DNA of 64,000 bases, taken from assembly GCA_002719955.1 (NCBI GenBank), contig PBFW01000026.1, positions 124,001-188,000 of the forward strand, in the 5' to 3' direction. Under the pieces are notes generated by a model that did no database searches, was not told where the DNA came from, and worked only from the letters and a program-made list of their open reading frames with translations. This document shows positions 62,701 through 64,000 of the stretch, piece after piece (positions within the stretch are counted from its first letter, which is position 1; the number at the start of each line of letters is the position of its first letter). Position numbers and translations under genes: made by a program. The DNA is from Deltaproteobacteria bacterium (GTDB taxonomy: Bacteria; Myxococcota_A; UBA9160; UBA4427).

Positions 62701-62795
62701 GCCTGGGCTCGAGCATCGTGCGAAGGAAGGGAAATGAGCGCAAGGGAGAGAATGAGGGCGAGGGAGACCCCGTTGGAGCGGAAGAATGACTTCAT
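59703..62795 (-). CDS. Beta-propeller and di-heme cytochrome protein with PEP-CTERM sorting tail
   Basis: 1030 residues. Signal peptide ALILSLALISLPSHDARAQA. Residues about 35-510 form YVTN-type propeller blades (PLVLSPDGNHLFVVNTPDNT, then GGPTGIALDEVNNRLYVTTR). Then comes a cytochrome c peroxidase/MauG-like part with heme sites CSSCH (537-541) and CDGCH (726-730) and the family's HWRGDRADGFFGTDPC and KVPQIRNMVQKTGMFS. The tail before the C-terminus resembles a calcium-binding thrombospondin type 3 segment (DRDEDLVLNGVDNCP). The last 25 residues, VPEPSLIGMLGSGLGLLVAL then RKRRS, are a complete PEP-CTERM signal (VPEP, hydrophobic span, basic end), so it would be handled by an exosortase. It looks like a large extracellular or envelope redox protein. 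Confidence 0.9.
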   Translation of the reverse strand: MKSFFRSNGVSLALILSLALISLPSHDARAQASFVAFESGPVRPLVLSPDGNHLFVVNTPDNTLEIFDVGAGGLSFSAAVPVGMEPVAVAARTNDEVWVVNHLSDSISIIDLSGSHPIVERTLLVGDEPRDIVFAGTGGQRAFISTAHRGQHRTHPSIAGVFGGSNPADPRFTTAGIDRADVWVFDALALGSSLGGTPIDVLTFFSDTPRALTTDGTNVYVAAFMSGNRTTTVSETVVLDGFDGAATSPGVGGGVVGPDDNAAGDAAPETGVIVKHDGANWRDSAGRVWAATLPFSLPDNDVFAVNANTLTKGSVFSSVGTVLFNMAINPASGKIYVTNTESPNHIRFEGPGIHGGSTVQGHLSEARITILDPSGPSQDIQHLNRHIDYTALHTDAGADHLAINTQISHSLATPLQPTISSDGETIFVPAFGSSRIGVFTRTELEDPAFETNFDPTTQSADYLTTLGGGPTGIALDEVNNRLYVTTRFNNSVEEIDLTTGSSSAIHALHNPEPDSVVIGRPFLYDATATSGNGEASCSSCHIFADFDALAWNLGNPDDTLGTNNQPQPDSLLESSDPTGPFHPMKGPMTTQTLRGMSTHGAMHWRGDRADGFFGTDPCTMPGYAEANATEAPCDEDRAFRNFIVAFEGLVGKEGTISATEMQQFADFILQVQLPPNPVRALDGSLANPPAPAPSEQRGSDRWFSCGPGTTECAPLDPNATDTVEDCDGCHSLDPLNGFFGTGGEESFEGEPQHMKVPQIRNMVQKTGMFSVAGDQVRGSGFLHDGSIDTLKTFLSGGVFTLTDQEERDLEAFILAFPTDLAPIVGQQVTIGPGNFGEAHTNARIALIDAAAGGAFESKILGGNVTQCDVIVKTVEGGVEKGYASALGGTYTPDDNGPTITAATLREKANPAGAAQILTYTAVPPGSGQRMGVDRDEDLVLNGVDNCPAAPNGPGGGTCTAGEPGLLGRDCSASIECGAMGVCSMAQEDADMDLLGDACEPSLVPEPSLIGMLGSGLGLLVALSRKRRSPS

Positions 62796-63122
62796 GGCGG
62801 ACGGAATCTGCTCCGGAGTGGACGGGTCGAGCGATGGCGGAATGTGAGCGCGATCTCGCGATGGCAGCGAGAAACACTATGCAGAGGCAGTGCGAGAAGT
62901 CCCGCACGCAAAGGAACATTCTACCCCGCCGGCCCAAAGAAATGTTTGAAAACTCGTGGCGCACAGCCCGAGGGGTCTGGTCACCCGCGATCGCGGACCC
63001 TCTCTCGAATTGCGCATGCGTCGCACCCTCGCAGATGCACCCTCCGGCACGTCCGGGGGTGAAACGGAGCTGCATCCCTGGGAGAGGCCGCGAATTCCGT
63101 GCCTTGTTGCAGTGCCGGAGCG
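62796..63122. other. Gene-free region upstream of the propeller cytochrome
   Basis: About 330 bp upstream of the propeller gene start. No protein-like frame and no clear -10/-35 pair was found by eye. It probably contains that gene's promoter. Confidence 0.4.
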
Positions 63123-63542
63123 CTATCGGAGTTCGACGACCCAGCGTCGCAGCGTGAGGGGGTGGCTCTCTTCGGAATCCATCTCGATCATGTAGAGGCC
63201 CGTCGTCAGAAAGGCCGGATCGATCTCCAAGCGCAAGTCGGATCCCTCCGCTGGACTCCGACGTGCTGTGGTGTCGAGCCTTCGGCCGTCCACGGTGATG
63301 ATCCGGACGGTTCGAACCCCGCCCCCGCGGACCGATTCGTTCAGGCTCAGCAGGAGAGTGAGCTCGCCTTTTTGGGGCAGGTCGGTTTGTTCGAGCGTCA
63401 GGCGTCCCTTTTCAGCGATTCGAAAGATCGCAGGGGGCGATGGCGTTTCTCTCGCGAGCAGGTTTCCGATTCCCGTCAAGAATCCGAGCCCGATCACTAT
63501 GGCCATCGCCCCGAAGAGCATTCTGACAGACAATCGGTTCAC
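63123..63542 (-). CDS. Small membrane-anchored protein of unknown function
   Basis: 139 residues from GTG 63542. One N-terminal hydrophobic helix (MLFGAMAIVIGLGFLTGIGN) acts as anchor or signal. The remaining 110 residues are strand-rich and look like one immunoglobulin-like sandwich: GRLTLEQTDLPQKGELTLLL, TVRIITVDGRRLDTTARR and TGLYMIEMDSEESHPLTLRR. That resembles the added secretion-type domains of envelope proteins, ending in a strand WVVELR. Family not recognised. Its neighbour on the same strand upstream is the hydrolase at 63641, about 100 bp away. Confidence 0.6.
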   Translation of the reverse strand: MNRLSVRMLFGAMAIVIGLGFLTGIGNLLARETPSPPAIFRIAEKGRLTLEQTDLPQKGELTLLLSLNESVRGGGVRTVRIITVDGRRLDTTARRSPAEGSDLRLEIDPAFLTTGLYMIEMDSEESHPLTLRRWVVELR

Positions 63543-63640
63543 GCCGGATCTCCGAGGGACTCGACGAGATGGGCGGGGTGTGTCCGAGCTTCGAGGGCCC
63601 GACGAATCCGGGTCGTCGCGAACGCGAACGCCGCCCCCCG

Positions 63641-64000
63641 TCAGGATTTATCGATGAACGCTGCCACGACGGAGTTGAAGCGGTCGGGCTGCTCGAAATA
63701 GGTAGAGTGCCCCGCACCCTCGAAACGTTCGAACTGGGCACTGGGAATCGTTTCCGCAACGCTCTCCAATACATCGGGCGGGAAGAGCACGTCCTCTTCT
63801 CCGGCGATCACCAGCGTCGGGGTCGAAAAATGTTTGAGCTCCACGGGTTGGATCTGCACGGTGGACATGTTGGCCAGCAGCGCGGGCGGTACGTCGTTCA
63901 TGTTTGCGATCTGCTCGTAGAGAAAGGCCATACGCGGCTCTCGGGACGGGTAGTCGTCGGCGAGAGCGGCTCCGCCCGGGCCCACGATGCCGCCGATTCC
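63641..64000 (-). CDS. Alpha/beta-hydrolase, C-terminal part; 5' end beyond the window
   Basis: 119 residues are visible; the frame is open to the right edge. The C-terminal half of the fold is clear: LKHFSTPTLVIAGEEDVLFP is the strand carrying the catalytic Asp (GEEDVLFP), and FEGAGHSTYFEQPDRFNSVV carries the catalytic His (AGHSTYFEQP). The nucleophile region lies off the window. Such enzymes hydrolyse esters, lactones or C-C bonds (for example in meta-cleavage). The substrate cannot be assigned. Confidence 0.85.
   Translation of the reverse strand, partial: GIGGIVGPGGAALADDYPSREPRMAFLYEQIANMNDVPPALLANMSTVQIQPVELKHFSTPTLVIAGEEDVLFPPDVLESVAETIPSAQFERFEGAGHSTYFEQPDRFNSVVAAFIDKS

Noticed and set aside
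1-64000. tRNA, rRNA, CRISPR arrays, insertion sequences, integrase or attachment sites
   Set aside because: I looked for T-arm-like motifs, regularly spaced repeats, transposase motifs and terminal inverted repeats and found none that hold up.

Overview
The window is high-GC DNA (roughly 63-65% by eye) with densely packed, mostly intact genes. I see no tRNA, rRNA, CRISPR array or insertion sequence. The gene content is Gram-negative and proteobacterial in type: LspA, RfaE2, an AsmA-like protein, NtrBC, a PtsP-type enzyme I, a porin, many c-type cytochromes, a PEP-CTERM sorting signal, CaiB/BaiF, luciferase-like and P450 oxidoreductases. I infer a free-living, respiratory bacterium of the old Deltaproteobacteria/Myxococcota/Binatota sphere. 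That placement is inference; no phylogenetic marker was tested.

Region A (1-17 kb) is the most distinctive part. A truncated porin gene diverges from a respiratory gene cluster: a cupredoxin protein, a 1645-residue multicopper oxidase built from three fused modules, two MauG-type di-heme peroxidase-like proteins, a Tat-exported Rieske subunit and an AioA-superfamily molybdenum subunit. A molybdenum subunit, a Rieske subunit and two di-heme peroxidases together are the hallmark of the dissimilatory iodate reductase (Idr) system. The giant copper oxidase and cupredoxin are additions I do not know from described idr clusters. After a hairpin terminator come three mono-heme cytochromes c, a lipoprotein with an internal duplication, a 0.9 kb gene-free stretch and an NtrC-type response regulator. 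A palindrome (913-928) lies exactly 41.5 bp upstream of the start site predicted from the -10 box at 950-955, the geometry of a CRP/FNR-type activated promoter.

Region B (17-22.3 kb) is rich in decayed genes: a CBS-domain remnant, the first part of a P450, a two-CBS gene with several lesions, and a DnaJ/HspR-like tail. Intact between them are an amidohydrolase with a small partner gene, a hemerythrin and a nitronate monooxygenase-like gene.

Region C (22.3-43.4 kb) is mostly housekeeping: Mrp, a questin-oxidase-like protein, lspA, an M19 dipeptidase, an SDR, nupC, thiE, ntrBC, moeA-mobA (cofactor supply for the two molybdenum enzymes in the window), an acyltransferase, rfaE2 with an AsmA-like gene, an XRE regulator with its terminator, ptsP, a DUF374-type acyltransferase and ctaB.

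Region D (43.5-64 kb) is accessory catabolism: a tandem CaiB/BaiF CoA-transferase, a P450, an extended SDR, two lipid or ring-modifying luciferase-like enzymes, a second molybdopterin oxidoreductase followed by an HxlR regulator, a TetR regulator divergent from a luciferase-like gene across a palindrome, an acyl-CoA synthetase, a beta-propeller/di-heme cytochrome with a PEP-CTERM tail, and a truncated alpha/beta hydrolase at the right edge.
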